This document shows positions 12,169 to 23,888 of a stretch of DNA of 64,000 nucleotides, piece after piece. Each line of letters starts with the position of its first letter. Within the stretch, counting starts at the first letter, position 1. The position numbers and the translations under genes are program-made. The stretch is from Phaseolus vulgaris. Taxonomy: Eukaryota; Streptophyta; Magnoliopsida; Fabales; Fabaceae. The stretch covers positions 36,591,843 through 36,655,842 of the forward strand of contig NC_023749.2 in assembly GCF_000499845.2 (NCBI RefSeq), in the 5' to 3' direction. Under the pieces are notes generated by a model that made no database searches, was not told where the DNA came from, and was given only the letters and a program-made list of their open reading frames with translations.

Positions 12169-14577
12169 TCAGTGAGTGATAACCTGTGGGTCTACGCCAG
12201 GCATATCAGCGGCCGTCCAGGCGAACAGATCGACATTTTTAACAAGTGTCGTGCCGATGGCCATTCGGTCGTCCGGCTTCAGCGAAGTGCCGATATGCGT
12301 AGCGTGGCGATCATCGCGAAGTGGAAACGGATGTAAGTCTTCTCCTGCCTCCATTCGGGGATCGTCCATACGAGGGTCGAGATCGACAAGGGCTATCATC
12401 TGTCGACGGGACATGCGCCGTCCGGAATGTCGGGTCGGGGATCGTCCTCTTTTTTGCAGGGGTCGGTCGTCCGGATTGGTCGTGTAGAGCCGTCGAGTTG
12501 GCTCACTTTTCAAACTTGCGACATAACATTCTCTAGCGGTTTTTTGGTCGACATGGATGGTTGCAATGTCGTTATTTGCCGAAGGGAATTTCATGGCTAA
12601 GTGTGGGGTGGAAACAATGGCTTTTAATCTGTTGATGGACGGACGACCGAGCAGGATGTTGTAGAATGTTTGAGCGTTGACCAGAAGATATCGTACATTT
12701 ATTGTTTTGTGGAAACCGTCTTCCTCACCAAAGGTTGTATATAAGTCTATATACCCCTTAGTGTCGACCCGTTCACCTGAGAACCCTACAATTTGTTCGT
12801 TATAGGGTTGAATATCTGATTCTGGGATGCACATTTTCTTGAAGATTTCCCAGTATAATATGTCGACCGAGCTACCTTGGTCGACCAAAGTCTTGGCAAT
12901 TGCGAACTTGTCAATTTCCACGGTGATTACCATAGGGTCGTCCTGGGCTGGATCTATGGCTGTGAAGTCGTCGTCAGTGAAAGTGATTGGAGGTATGTGT
13001 GGACGCCTCCTCGTGGTAGCATGAGCGGACTGGATGTCCCGGAGATGTTTCTTTCGGGCGGAATTTGAGCACCCGCCGCCGGCAAAGCCCCCGGCTATGT
13101 AATTTGTTTCGTGGTTCGGTTCGCCCAAGGTAACGGGTCCAACAATCATGTTGATGACTTCGCGGACTCGTTGGCGAGGGCGGGCGTTTCGGCCGGGACT
13201 TGTACTGCGGGCGCGTGTACGCCGAACGGGGCTTTCACTGCGTTTCCGCGAAGCCTGGCTATGGTCAGTTCGGCGTTTGTAATCGTTACGGTATGACCGG
13301 TCGACACCACGGGATGGACGGTCGGTACTCCGTGGTGGGGATCTTGAATTCCTTGTCCTCTTGACGAACTGCTGCAAGTGGCCAGCCTGGATGAGCTCTT
13401 CGATTTTGTCCTTCAACGCTTGACATCCTTCGATCGTGTGACCAAAATTCCGATGGTATTGACAACGCTTAGCAGTATCTGCATTCGGTGGTGTTTGATA
13501 CTGTTTTAGTGTCGGAATTAAATCCGTTTGCAGTGCTTCATCTAGGGCTCGTCCCCTCGGAACAGTTAAAGGGGTGTAACTGTTGAACCTGGGGATTCGG
13601 CCTCCTCTGTTCCGGTCGGACCTTGGGGTGGTTCGAACGGTCCGTTCGGTCTCGAATTCCCTTTCTTTGCTCGGGGTTTGATCTTTGAGGACTCCGGATC
13701 CGACGGCTTTGAACCGTTGGTGATAGTCAATGTGTTCCTCAATTTGCATGAATTTGGTTGCCCGAGTTCGAAGATCTTCCATGTCTTGGGGTGGCTTTTT
13801 GATGAGACTTTCGGTAAAACGGTTCGGCCGGATGGTCGAAACCAAATGGTGTAACGCGACTTCCTGTTTGAGCCCTCGGATATTCATGCATGCCTTGTTG
13901 AACCTATCTAAAAAGGTTCTGAGAGATTCACCTTTTTCTTGTTGTACCACTAGGAGAGACATGGAGGACATGTGATGCGGTCGGCTGGTGGCATATTGAG
14001 TGGAGAATTTCGCGGCTAGGATATCAAAGTCGTCAATGGAGTTCGGAGGTAGCTCTGTAAACCAGGTAAGAGGTTCTCCCTGAAGCGACGTGGGGAATGC
14101 TTTACACCACACATTATTATCTGTGGTATACAAAGTCATTTGCGTCTTGTAAACATTTAAATGCTCGTCCAGGTCAGTCGAGCCATCATAGAGTTTAATG
14201 GCGAGGCCTCTCCATTTGTCAGGAAGTGGTGTGGTGATGATTTCGTCTGTAAAAGGATGACCTCTTTTACTTGACTTTCTTTCGACTGTTTCAGCTCTGG
14301 AAGCAGGATTGGTGTCGGCCGGCGTAGGTATGCGAGAGGCGGTTCGGTCGGCCATATGGGATTGGCCTTCTCGTTCGGGATTATCGACCTGTCGCTGGAG
14401 TCGTGCATTCTGCTCTCTCAGTAAGGCGATTTCTTCCTCTTGGTGGCGTCTATTTTCTTCGTGTTGACGACGATCTTCTATCCCCTTTTGCCGCAATTCT
14501 TCCATCTGAGTTTGGAGGGTTTGAATCATAGTCATCTGTTCTGCCATAGCGTCGTTGTTGTTCCTTGTCGCAACCAT
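12169..14577 (-). CDS. Tat gag-protease, 802 residues to an in-frame stop
   Basis: The ATG at 14577 is the first after the 5' LTR and primer binding site. Order: an N-terminal Gln/Glu-rich coiled coil (roughly residues 15-70); the retrotransposon gag domain (roughly 120-290, with WCKAFPTSL and EPLTWFTELP); basic Arg/Ser-rich linkers; a CX2HX4HX4C finger (CQYHRNFGHTIEGC, near 370) instead of a normal CCHC knuckle; and an aspartic protease near 550-680 with LVDQGSSVDIL and NILLGRPS. The frame ends at TGA 12169-12171, directly in front of RT sequence in the same frame, so Gag-protease could be made without pol unless the stop is read through. Related elements usually encode one continuous polyprotein, so the TGA is probably a mutation. 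Confidence 0.88.
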   Translation of the reverse strand: MVATRNNNDAMAEQMTMIQTLQTQMEELRQKGIEDRRQHEENRRHQEEEIALLREQNARLQRQVDNPEREGQSHMADRTASRIPTPADTNPASRAETVERKSSKRGHPFTDEIITTPLPDKWRGLAIKLYDGSTDLDEHLNVYKTQMTLYTTDNNVWCKAFPTSLQGEPLTWFTELPPNSIDDFDILAAKFSTQYATSRPHHMSSMSLLVVQQEKGESLRTFLDRFNKACMNIRGLKQEVALHHLVSTIRPNRFTESLIKKPPQDMEDLRTRATKFMQIEEHIDYHQRFKAVGSGVLKDQTPSKEREFETERTVRTTPRSDRNRGGRIPRFNSYTPLTVPRGRALDEALQTDLIPTLKQYQTPPNADTAKRCQYHRNFGHTIEGCQALKDKIEELIQAGHLQQFVKRTRNSRSPPRSTDRPSRGVDRSYRNDYKRRTDHSQASRKRSESPVRRTRARSTSPGRNARPRQRVREVINMIVGPVTLGEPNHETNYIAGGFAGGGCSNSARKKHLRDIQSAHATTRRRPHIPPITFTDDDFTAIDPAQDDPMVITVEIDKFAIAKTLVDQGSSVDILYWEIFKKMCIPESDIQPYNEQIVGFSGERVDTKGYIDLYTTFGEEDGFHKTINVRYLLVNAQTFYNILLGRPSINRLKAIVSTPHLAMKFPSANNDIATIHVDQKTARECYVASLKSEPTRRLYTTNPDDRPLQKRGRSPTRHSGRRMSRRQMIALVDLDPRMDDPRMEAGEDLHPFPLRDDRHATHIGTSLKPDDRMAIGTTLVKNVDLFAWTAADMPGVDPQVITH

Positions 14578-14606
14578 TATAGCTTTAAAAATTGGAATTT
14601 TGCCTC

Positions 14607-14625
14607 GGCCCCACGGTGGGCGCCA
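14607..14625 (-). other. Primer binding site of the Tat element
   Basis: Minus-strand TGGCGCCCACCGTGGGGCC starts 2 nt after the CA end of the 5' LTR. TGG at its start is complementary to a tRNA CCA end. I do not assign the tRNA. Confidence 0.75.
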
Positions 14626-14627
14626 AT

Positions 14628-15070
14628 TGTACCTGAGTGGAGAGATGGGGCCCAGGCACGGTCGGTTGACGTAGTATAGTTGCTGACGTGTCGGTCTTCT
14701 TCTCCTTCGGTCGGTCGCTCCTTCTTGGTGTCTCCTTCGGTAGGGCGGGGGAGGGTACCTGCGAAGGCACTCCGACGCTCAAGTAAGTATGAGATTCTAA
14801 GTGTAGTTTAGTAAGTGAATGAGAACGTACCTTTCTCTGGCTTGAGCACCGTATTTATAGGATTGCCTAATGGGCTTTCTACCCCTTGGGCTCAGGGTGG
14901 TTATGGATAGGTCTTACCAATCGTGCTTCGGAATACCCGGGGAATATATCTTCTTCACACGCGTATTCCTTATTCTTCGGAGTTGTATTTTAACTACCTT
15001 AGTTTTGTCACGCGCCCTCACATTTATTATGAGTTCGGTCGGTCGGTCGGCCACGTGTGTTCGTCCGGTG
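14628..15070 (-). repeat. 5' LTR of the Tat element
   Basis: Matches the 3' LTR closely, with CA end intact at 14628. The outer 12 bases (the TG end present in the other LTR) are replaced by a TA tract starting at 15071. TATA box at 14851-14860 (minus). A short stretch around 15030 also differs (TATGAGTTCGG against the 3' LTR). Confidence 0.88.
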
Positions 15071-16228
15071 TATATATATATATATAAAAGAAGTTTATAT
15101 CTGTTATGAAAAAAAAATAAGTTAAAACTAATTAGGTGTCACTTTTATTGAGGTGATTAAAATTGAAATAATTGTTAGTTGAAAGTTTGTTAGTTGTAAG
15201 TGATGGAAAAAATGCACGGAAAACAACACACAATCACTCTAAACAAATAAACAACATAAGATTTAATGTGATTCGATAAATTCACACGGGCAATTATTAA
15301 GTTTTCATTCTATTATGTTGCACACCAATTACAAATACAATTATGTCTTTAAATAGAGATTATAAAAAAGACACAATGATTAAGCTCTAAACATTAGTCA
15401 GCCCAATCCAATTCGACCTGGATTCATCCCAACAGAAAGTAGTATATTATAAATAAACAGTTCTGTTAAAAAAATACTGAAAGTAATTCTGAAAAAAGAA
15501 CAAAAAAATTGCTTAATTATCATTTTGTTTTATTGTTTATTTATTTTATTTCGTTTTATTCTTCTATAAATAAAAGGTTCAAATTCCTTAAACTTAAAAG
15601 TATGAAATAAGATTAATTAGAAAATCAATAAAAGAGATTACAGTTCCGAAATTCAAAATACGAAACTTAAATAAAACCACAATAAATTTAATAATGGAGT
15701 GATTTATTCGGTCCTTTTGCCAAATGGACCCTCCGTTGGTCTGTCAATTGTCCGGGTTAAAAATAATAATATATGATACTTTTAAATTTTTAAATTTTTA
15801 AAAAAATATTTTAAATTTTTTATTTTAATTATAATAATTAATTTCAATTTTAGACAATAAAAGTATAAGAAAAAAAAAAAAAATTAAGAAAAATAATTTA
15901 ATACCTAACAAAATAAAATAAATATAAAAATTACTTTAATGAATCAAATCAAATAATTTATAAATAAATTAATGTAAATAAAGTTATATATAAGACATTG
16001 ATCACCACAAAATTTTGTTCCAAAAATATGAGATCTATCTTTAAAGGTGTAAAAATTGAAAAGGTGGATTAATCTGCCCCGTCCCACTTATAATCCGCTA
16101 AGTTGATGTATTAGATACATTGAACCAATACGACAAGTTCAAAACGTGAATCCACCTCACTTAAATGGTGGTGGATCCGACCCATTTTGTCATTCTTATA
16201 TTTGGGTCTAGCTATCTTCTCTTTTCTC
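15071..16228. other. TPS-1 upstream region, no gene seen
   Basis: AT-rich. About 15190-15430 has a GC-moderate patch with a TTTAAATAGAG box that resembles a Copia-type LTR fragment, but ends are not identifiable. About 16060-16200 resembles a piece of a hAT-like repeat. Neither is assigned. Confidence 0.45.
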
Positions 16229-16237
16229 CTATAAATT
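16229..16237 (+). promoter_or_regulatory. Putative TATA box of TPS-1
   Basis: CTATAAATT 71 bp upstream of the ATG at 16308, the right distance for a short 5' UTR. Position and sequence only; no expression data. Confidence 0.5.
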
Positions 16238-16307
16238 AAAGGAGTTTGGGTTCTTGAATATTCAAAGAAAAATTCTCCCTTCAATTTAAAGCCAAAGAAA
16301 ACCAAGC

Positions 16308-19300
16308 ATGTCTAGGCTATCCTCATCATCACTTCCTGTTTTCCCACAGGATGCCAAACCCAGACACACAGCAAACTTTCATCCTTCCATTTGGGGTGAT
16401 TATTTCCTTTCCTATGATTCTAGTTTCCATGTAAGTCTACTAAATTTATCAATTAATTGTAGTATTTCATGGTATTATATTCACATCAAAGTTCATAAAA
16501 GAAATACATTCATTACAATAGTTGATTAACTTTATGTATATATGGTGTTAAACTGTTTGCATCCTAAAAAAGTGAATAAAACGTTTCTTATGCTGGAGTT
16601 TTCATAATCACATGCAGGAAGATGATAGCGACATCAAACAAGTTCCACTGTTGAAAGAATATGTGAGGAAGATTATTGTCTCTCCTGTTGATAACAATTT
16701 CCTTTTCAAATTGAACTTCATCAACTCAGTCCAGCGTTCGGGTGTTTCTTATCATTTTGAACATGAAATTGATGAAGCATTGCATCAAATCTATGAGATT
16801 TCAACAAAGGAGAATAACATAGTAAGTTACGATGATGATCTTCATCATCTCGCTTTGCTCTTTCGCTTGCTTAGACAACAAGGATATCGCATTTCATCAG
16901 GTATGATCTTGCCATGTTCTTCTTTAATTCCTCATATGTGTTTACACTTTTCATTATATCACTGTTTCTTGTTATCAATAAAAAATAAAATAAAGTATTT
17001 AAGAAAACCTAAACCTACAGCTGTGTTCTACAAATGTCATGTAGTCAAGTTTAGAGGAAAAATAAGTCCAAACCAATTTGTAAATTTTTATTAAATTTAA
17101 ATTTAGAAATTTTTATTGCAAAACCTAAACAAAAATCACTTCATCAAAATTAAGTTGATTTGAAACATACTACTATGGTGCATATTTACATTCTTAAAAT
17201 AGAAAAATATAAGAAGGAGAGTAAAATTATCTATCATAATTGGAAAAACTAAAAAAATAAATAAATAAGTATTTATGTATGTATTTATTGTTAATTTGAT
17301 GTATAATAAAAAAAAAGAAAATAAATATCTATCATATTTATAGTTTTTTCTTTTCTTCTTATAAATATGCCTATAAAGAAATTTATTCAAAAAACCCTAA
17401 TGGCTTTGGAAGAGATTTTCATATTGTATAGCATCTAAGTATAGACCATATATTTAAATATGTATCTTGAAATTTAACATGCTATTATTTACTTAAAAAA
17501 ACAGATGTATTTTACAAATTCAAGGACCAAGAAGGAAACTTCAAGGAAAGCATTCTGAATGATATAGAAGGAATGTTAAGCTTGTATGAAGCAGCCCAAT
17601 TAAGCTTCCATGGAGAAGAGATACTGCAAGAAGCATACAGTTTTACTCTCACTCAGTTAACTGAGTCATTAACCACCAAATTAAGCCCATTTCTTTCTGG
17701 GTTAGTGCACCATAGCTTAGGACAATCACTTCGCAAGGGAATGCCTAGGTTAGAATCAAGATATTATATATCATTCTATCAAGAAGATCCTTCACATGAT
17801 GAACGTTTGTTAACCTTTGCAAAACTAGATTTTAATATGTTACAGAAGCTCCATCAAAAAGAAGTCAGCAATGTGACCAAGTAATATTTTCCTACAAAAG
17901 TAACATTTTATTATCATTAATGATAAATAAATCCAAGTCATTAACCACCAAATTAATTTGGGATTTTTTTTTTCAGGTGGTGGGTTAAAGATTTGAATGT
18001 CTCCACAAATTTTCCTTTTGCACGAGATAGGATTGTGGAAGCTTGCTTTTGGATTGTTGGTGTCTATTATGAACCACAATATTTTCTTGCTAGAAGAATA
18101 CTAATGAAAGTAATAGCCATATCATCCATCATTGATGATGTGTATGATGCCTATGCAACCATTGATGAGATAGAGATTTTCACCAATGCAATAGAAAGGT
18201 AAAAAAATTCTTATACACTATAACAAAATTATTAAATAAAAATTAATTTTAAAAAAATAACAATAATTAATCATTATATTAATTAAATTATATATTATTA
18301 TAAACATTAAAAACTAAATTAGATATTATTATAAAGATTAAAAATATTATTAATATTTAAAATAATTTATACTGTTAACAAATAATTTTTAAATTAATAT
18401 GTAATTAGTTGCTAAAATTTTAATTATCAATTTTATAATTTAAAATAGTTGGTCATTAAAATTTTGATAAATAATTAAATATTAATAAAAAAATTAGTTT
18501 ATAAATTTTATTAATAATAAAAAATTACTTCAAATATTAATATTTTTTTAAAATAATATATAGTTTAGTTAATATAATAATAAATTACTTTTTTATAAAT
18601 TGATTTTTATTTAATAATTTTCTTATAATAATATTAGTATTTTTTAATTTTATTCTTTAAATGAAATTAAAGTAACTTTCTAATGATTAGCAGGTGGGAT
18701 ATCTCCGCACTGATTGATCTACCAGAATATATGAAATTATGTTATAAGGCACTTTTGGATATCTTTGAAGAAACAGAGCAGGAGTTGAGAAATCAAGGAA
18801 AAGAAAACTTCGTGAAGTATGCTAAAAATGAAGTATGGTTTTTTTTTTTTTAAAGTGTTACTTTTAAAATTTTGTTTTTTCAATAGGAAATATCAAACTA
18901 AATAAAATTGCATATTAGATTCCTTAGATATTAGGTCATAACATTTTTTGCATTTGAAATCTCGAGTAATTTTTTATTTTCTCATAAATAATTTTCAATG
19001 ATTGGAAGAATTAAGAAAATAATCTTTTATTATGTACAATAAAAAATTTCACAATGTTAGAATTGAATTATAATTTTGTACGAGTTTGGTTATAGCTCAT
19101 TCATATTAAATCTCTTAAGGTATGTAGTTTTTGAAAGATTCTAACACTAGTACCATGTTTGACCTATGAACTTATTTAAAAAAAAAATATAAGTCTTTAA
19201 AAGGTTAAAGGATTTATTGGATTTTGACCAAATAGGTCCATGGGTGATTAGTTTTTTTTTATCTATATATGTATTATATATATAATATAATATGCATATA

Positions 19301-21190
19301 ATATAACATAATAAATTAATTATTTTGAAAATTTATTTTTATGAAGTTCTTAAAATGGACGAGTTTTATTTTTAAATAATATTGTAATTTTGATATTTTT
19401 ATGTAAGTCGTCATATATATATATTACTTTTATACATTATATTTCTTTTAGTATAATAGGAAAATATTATTTATATTTATTTAAATAGGTTGATATGCTA
19501 GGTTTAAAAGATTATTCAAGCTTACCTATTTATGGTAAAGGTCCATTCTAGATTTTGTATAGAACACATTCCTATATATAGAGCACACACACTTTCAATG
19601 GGTAACCTAATATGTTGATCCCTGATAATGTAGAAAAAATTATTGTCACCGACAAAAATAACAAAGAAAAGGACTTATTATATATTTGTATTTTTAATTT
19701 ATACATAATTTGACAACCCATTTTTTTCTTACATCCATATAACATGTTTTAATATTATTATTTTCATATTTTTTACATTATTTAATTATAAATTTACTTT
19801 TTATTATATATATACTTTTAAAAATAATAATTTTTCTTTATAATTATAGGTGAAACGATTGGTCCAAGCCTACCGTACTGAGTCACGATGGTTTCATCAC
19901 AACCACACACCAACAGCAGAGGAGTACATGGAAGTTGCAACTATGTCATGTGGTTTTGCTTTGTTGACAACTGTATCTTTCTTGGGTATGGAAGATACTG
20001 CAGAGGAGTTCCTCATATGGGCAACCAGTGACCCAAAAATTATTGTAGCTGCTTCAACTATTTCCAGAATCATGGATGACATTGCTGGAAGTGAGGTATA
20101 TATTAGATACCCTTTTCCATTTTTTTCATTATGAGGATTAATTCACTAATCATAAAAAGTATGTTTAAAAGAAATAGTAAGATTGTTCTTATTCTTATGC
20201 TCAATGCTACTAGGTTATATATCTATGGAACACAAACACATTTTGTTTTCAACATGGAAGAAAAACCTTTAATTCACCCTATACATTCAATAATTCCTCT
20301 AATTTTTCAAAGGTAGAGAACAAGATTAAATAATACTTTTTTATTAAATATGTTTTGGTCCTGATCAATTATCAGACTCTGTTTTCATGTTACAAGAAAA
20401 TCATCAAATAGAAACCAATTTTTAGAGACCAAAATAATTAGTTGCAACAGTAACGAAATTATTAACTATTTTAGAAACTAAAAAAAATTAGTTTCTATTA
20501 TTGTTAAATAGTTTCTAAATTTTGGTAGTAAAAATCTTGGTTGCTAATTAGATATACCAATTTAGAAACTATTTAACAATAATAGAAACTAATTTAGAAA
20601 CAAAAATTTTATTTAGTTCCTAAAATGGTCTCTAATTTAGTTACTATAACAACTAATTATTTTTTATATCTAGAATTGGTTTCTATTTCGTGATTTTTTT
20701 TAAGTGTATATGTCAATAATTTTTAGTTTTTAAAATAATATCTAATTTTCTCAATCTAAAATTAATTATTTATTATTTTTTAAAATTAGTTTTTATCTAA
20801 TATTTTTTTTAATGATTTTTCAAAAATCAAAATCCTATTTAAGTGAGAATTTCTTTGGATTTAGTTATTTGTGTGATATTTATGTAGTTTGAACATGAAA
20901 GAGGACACGTTGTCTCAAGCCTTGATTGCTATATGAAGCAATATAATAGCTCAAAGGAAAATGGCATTAAAGAACTGCTTAAGATGGTGGAGAGTAGTTG
21001 GAAGGACATTAATGAAGAATGCCTTAATCCTACTCAAGTACCAATGAAGTTTCTCATGCGTGTTGTCAACCTTGCACGAATGATGGACGTACTTTACAAA
21101 GAACAAGATAGTTATACACATTCAGGAGGAATATTGAAGGATTATATCAATACTTTACTAGTTCATAAGGTGCCCATACAAATAAGCTAA
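16308..21190 (+). CDS. TPS-1: terpene synthase, TPS-a (sesquiterpene synthase) type, intact
   Basis: Seven exons with GT-AG introns: 16308-16430, 16618-16900, 17505-17880, 17977-18198, 18694-18832, 19850-20095, 20888-21190; 1692 nt, 563 residues, normal for cytosolic sesquiterpene synthases, with no plastid transit peptide. Residues 19-29 give RH-x8-W (an RR/RP-x8-W variant); RDR 277-279; DDVYD 314-318 (DDxxD, binds Mg2+-diphosphate); DDIAGSEFE 457-465 (NSE/DTE, Gly in the Ser/Thr position). Terpene_synth and Terpene_synth_C domains are both complete. It should ionise farnesyl diphosphate and cyclise the cation; germacrene-type products are likely but cannot be read from sequence. The seven-exon pattern is the TPS class III layout. 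Introns 4 and 6 hold MITEs. Paralogue: TPS-2 at 42166. Confidence 0.93.
18216..18630. mobile_element. MITE in TPS-1 intron 4
   Basis: Begins CACTATAACAAAATTATTAA and ends in the inverted counterpart TTAATAATTTTCTTATAATA, flanked by ATA on both sides (18213-18215, 18631-18633). Long AT-rich inverted arms and a 3-bp duplication fit a CACTA-derived MITE. Ends have mutated, so boundaries are approximate. Confidence 0.55.
20388..20706. mobile_element. MITE in TPS-1 intron 6
   Basis: Near-palindromic element: the left arm ACAAGAAAATCATCAAATAG is mirrored by the right arm (AAATAGAAACCAATT on the reverse strand), with a 3' AGTG. Same family as 47155-47476 and 18216-18630. A target duplication is not clear here. 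Confidence 0.6.
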
Positions 21191-21397
21191 ACGCTTATTT
21201 CTTTTATACATGTATGTATTGTTGATCCATTTCTTCAATTTCTATAATATTACCTCATAATAAATAATCTGAATATTTTTTTTTTGGTAAGTAAAATAGA
21301 TCCTATCATTACTATTTAAACATAAAACAATCTGTTTTGATGGATACATAAAAAAATAATTAATCAAAACTATTTCATAAAAACACACATTACTAAT

Positions 21398-21716
21398 GGA
21401 GGAAACGTGTCTCCAATGTCAAAAGGCTTAATTATCTTTGTTATCTCTACATTTATAGGGTCAAAAGGTCAATTTCATCTAGTGATTTAAAAAAAATCTT
21501 TTTAAAAATTAAGTAATTTGATTCATTTTATTAAATTGATATGAATGACGTTAAGTGGTGATGATGTGACACACAAAATGATATTATTATTATTATGCAC
21601 ATAGGCTATGCAATTAGGTACACATAGGACACATCATATATATGCAATTTTTTTGATGTGGAAAATATATGTTTTTTGTGAACTTTTAAGGAGAATAAAA
21701 TTAGGGAAATGAGATT
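21398..21716 (+). repeat. Dispersed repeat R1, copy 1
   Basis: Starts GGAGGAAACGTGTCTCCAAT and is similar along about 320 bp to 38772-39090 in the same orientation. Non-coding. It lies about 200 bp after the TPS-1 stop, while the other copy lies upstream of TPS-2. Confidence 0.75.
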
Positions 21717-22030
21717 AAAGGCTGAAGTGTAAACAATGATTGCATGATTTGGATGGTTGTAATAGGAATTTTGGTGGTGTTCACTAGGTGTTGGTGTTGT
21801 AAAGACGATTCCTTGTGCAAGGTTATCTAGAGCAGTAAGTCACTATTATGATCTTACCTCTGCATTAGGATGGAATGGTTCACCATAGTCTTAGCTCCGC
21901 GCTTACGACCATTGAATCCTATGGCTAATTGAATAGGGTTTAGAAACATGAAATCACCTCCTGGTCTCATTCATGCCCTATGGACAATCAATGGTCATTC
22001 CTTAAAATTGAGCATTAAGCACACTACCAA
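21717..22030. other. Intergenic sequence, nothing identified
   Basis: Moderate GC content with no ORF of note. It may be part of an older transposon, since a CACTA terminus follows at 22031. Confidence 0.4.
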
Positions 22031-23522
22031 CACTACAAAAAACGTTGTATATGGTGAGAATGATTTTCGTATAAAGTGTCACAATATACGCGTGTGGCGG
22101 TTTCTCAAACCGTCATAGAACTGACCGCTACAAAGTTTAATATGACGGTCTTACACTACTCGTAGCAACACCCGTCACTTTAACACTTTGTTTAAAGTGG
22201 CGGATTTTATATGTAATTAGTGTCAATTTAATTCATTGAAAAGAATTTCAGCGTCATTATATAGGGTATAATGTGACGTTTTTAACTGTCAGTATTATAA
22301 TAAAATTGTAAAAATAATACGTTAGTTTCAACTGACGTAATTTTAATTCTAAATAAATGAAATTTAGCCATCACTTTTTTATAATCTGGTTTGCATAATT
22401 AAACTAAACATAATATATTTTCATAATAAAAAAATAAAATACTAATAAAATGAAATACTATATAAAGTTATAAGCACCCATTAATTGCATTGAAAATTAA
22501 AACACACATAATTGTTCAAAAGTTGATACATAATTAAAAATTAAAACACAAATAATTGTTCAAAAGTTGATACATAATTTAAAATTAAAACACACATAAT
22601 TGTTCAAAAGTTGATACATAATTTAAAATTAAAACACACATAATTGTTCATCCCTAATCAATTTTGCTTCCAGCACTTGATCATATTACTTGATTAGGTA
22701 ATGTAGCCCCACTTCCAATATCTGATGCCTGAAATAAATAATTTTAAGTATTTATAATTATAAAATAAAAGACACCAATAAATATTTAAATATATTAACA
22801 CCTCATTGATGGATGCATGAACCAATTTAGTTGTCATTACGGCAAAATGTTTTGGAACATCTTTTCTCGAAACAATATATGCAAGCAAACAATATATCAT
22901 GATCAATATATCATCATCAAAACATCAAATATTTCAGACCACCAATGAATCTTATCAAACCATCAATCAAGCAATTTCAGATCAACAATGAAACTCCAAT
23001 ATCAGATCGGCGAAAAATGGGGGTAGCGAACAACAAACAACATATGACTTTGTCATATAGATACAGGTAAAGATGTGCATATCTAAAATATTACATACAT
23101 CAAATGCAGGGAATGTGCAGAAAATTATATTGGCAAATAATAGAGTGATCTCCTTAAAAGTGATCTCACTCAGCCTTCGACTACCTGCAAAGTGAATAGC
23201 ATGATAAATAAGATAATAAGTTAATAAAATATAAATGTAAGATTTGTGATTAATAGGAATGCCATCAAGATAGTACTGTAAGAGCCTAAATAAATATCAT
23301 GATGTAAATTAAGAAAACTAAATTTAAAGAAACAAATATATAGAAGAATTTGGTAACATAAAATAAGAATTTTATACCCGTAAGCACAAGAAATTAAAAC
23401 TTATAATTATTGCAAAAATGCGAACTTTTTGTTTAAGTTTTGTCATTAGTCAAAGTTCTCAAAAGCTAGCCATTAAGGGAGGGTGCGACATAGACACCAC
23501 ATAATACACATGTTCATATCAT
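22031..23522 (-). mobile_element. CACTA-like element, left end and remnants (CACTA-3)
   Basis: CACTACAAAAAACGTTG at 22031 is a CACTA terminus. It is followed by subterminal direct and inverted words (GTGTGGCGGTTTCTCAAACC, GACGGT, GTGGCGGATT), typical of this superfamily. Short minus-strand coding-like patches at about 22800-22860 (VPKHFAVMTTKLVHASINE followed by a GT donor) suggest residual exons. The matching right terminus was not found, so the element is probably truncated. Confidence 0.5.
22493..22649. repeat. 44-bp minisatellite, about 3.6 copies
   Basis: Copies of a unit starting AAAATTAAAACACACATAAT begin at 22493, 22537, 22581 and 22625, exactly 44 bp apart, nearly identical. Confidence 0.93.
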
Positions 23523-23537
23523 ACACCATTGTTCAAA

Positions 23538-23873
23538 CAGTATGAATCGGCGTTCTCTATAGGTCAATATGATCGCCGGTTTAAGAAACAACGATCTCCA
23601 TGTGCGTAGTCGGTGGTCGCCGTAGGTATGCAAAGATCAATATGATCGCCGATCGATGAAGCGGCGTTCGCAATTGTGTAATCGGTGGTCGCCGATGTTG
23701 GTTTTTTTTCGGGTAGGGTGCTCTCACTTTAAGGTTGTTATGCTCCAACCATAAAGAAGAGTATCGCTTGTGGATTTTATAGGAAGTCCACTTCTGGGTA
23801 CTGTATATGGATTGGGATACCCCTGAAATATCCCCTTTAATTTTATTTATTCATTGCTGATAAAAAAAAAAAA
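23538..23873 (+). mobile_element. 5'-truncated LINE or SINE insertion with 15-bp target duplication
   Basis: Flanked by a perfect 15-bp direct repeat ACACCATTGTTCAAA (23523-23537 and 23874-23888). The insert ends with an inverted repeat (stem GGGATA/TATCCC, 23814-23834), ATTCATTGCTGAT and an A tail, the same 3' end as other LINEs here. The body holds two diverged copies of a unit with CAATATGATCGCCG. Only 336 bp, so either a very short LINE copy or a SINE using a LINE tail. Confidence 0.8.
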
Positions 23874-23888
23874 ACACCATTGTTCAAA

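Larger units (their letters stand above)
5748..15070 (-). mobile_element. Ty3/gypsy LTR retrotransposon, Tat lineage, about 9.3 kb
   Basis: Two LTRs in the same orientation (5748-6201 and 14628-15070) enclose, on the minus strand, a primer binding site, gag-protease, reverse transcriptase-RNase H, integrase, a tandem-repeat block, an antisense gene and a polypurine tract. The order protease-RT-RNaseH-IN makes it Ty3/gypsy. The antisense ORF between pol and the 3' LTR, the CX2HX4HX4C finger in Gag and the repeat block fit the Tat lineage. I count four substitutions over the first 400 or so aligned LTR bases, suggesting a fairly recent insertion, yet pol carries three stops and a deletion. It cannot encode a complete polyprotein. 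Confidence 0.93.

Noticed and set aside
9288..14679. Plus-strand ORFs across the retrotransposon pol and gag
   Set aside because: Shadows of the minus-strand gag-pol frames, without domains.
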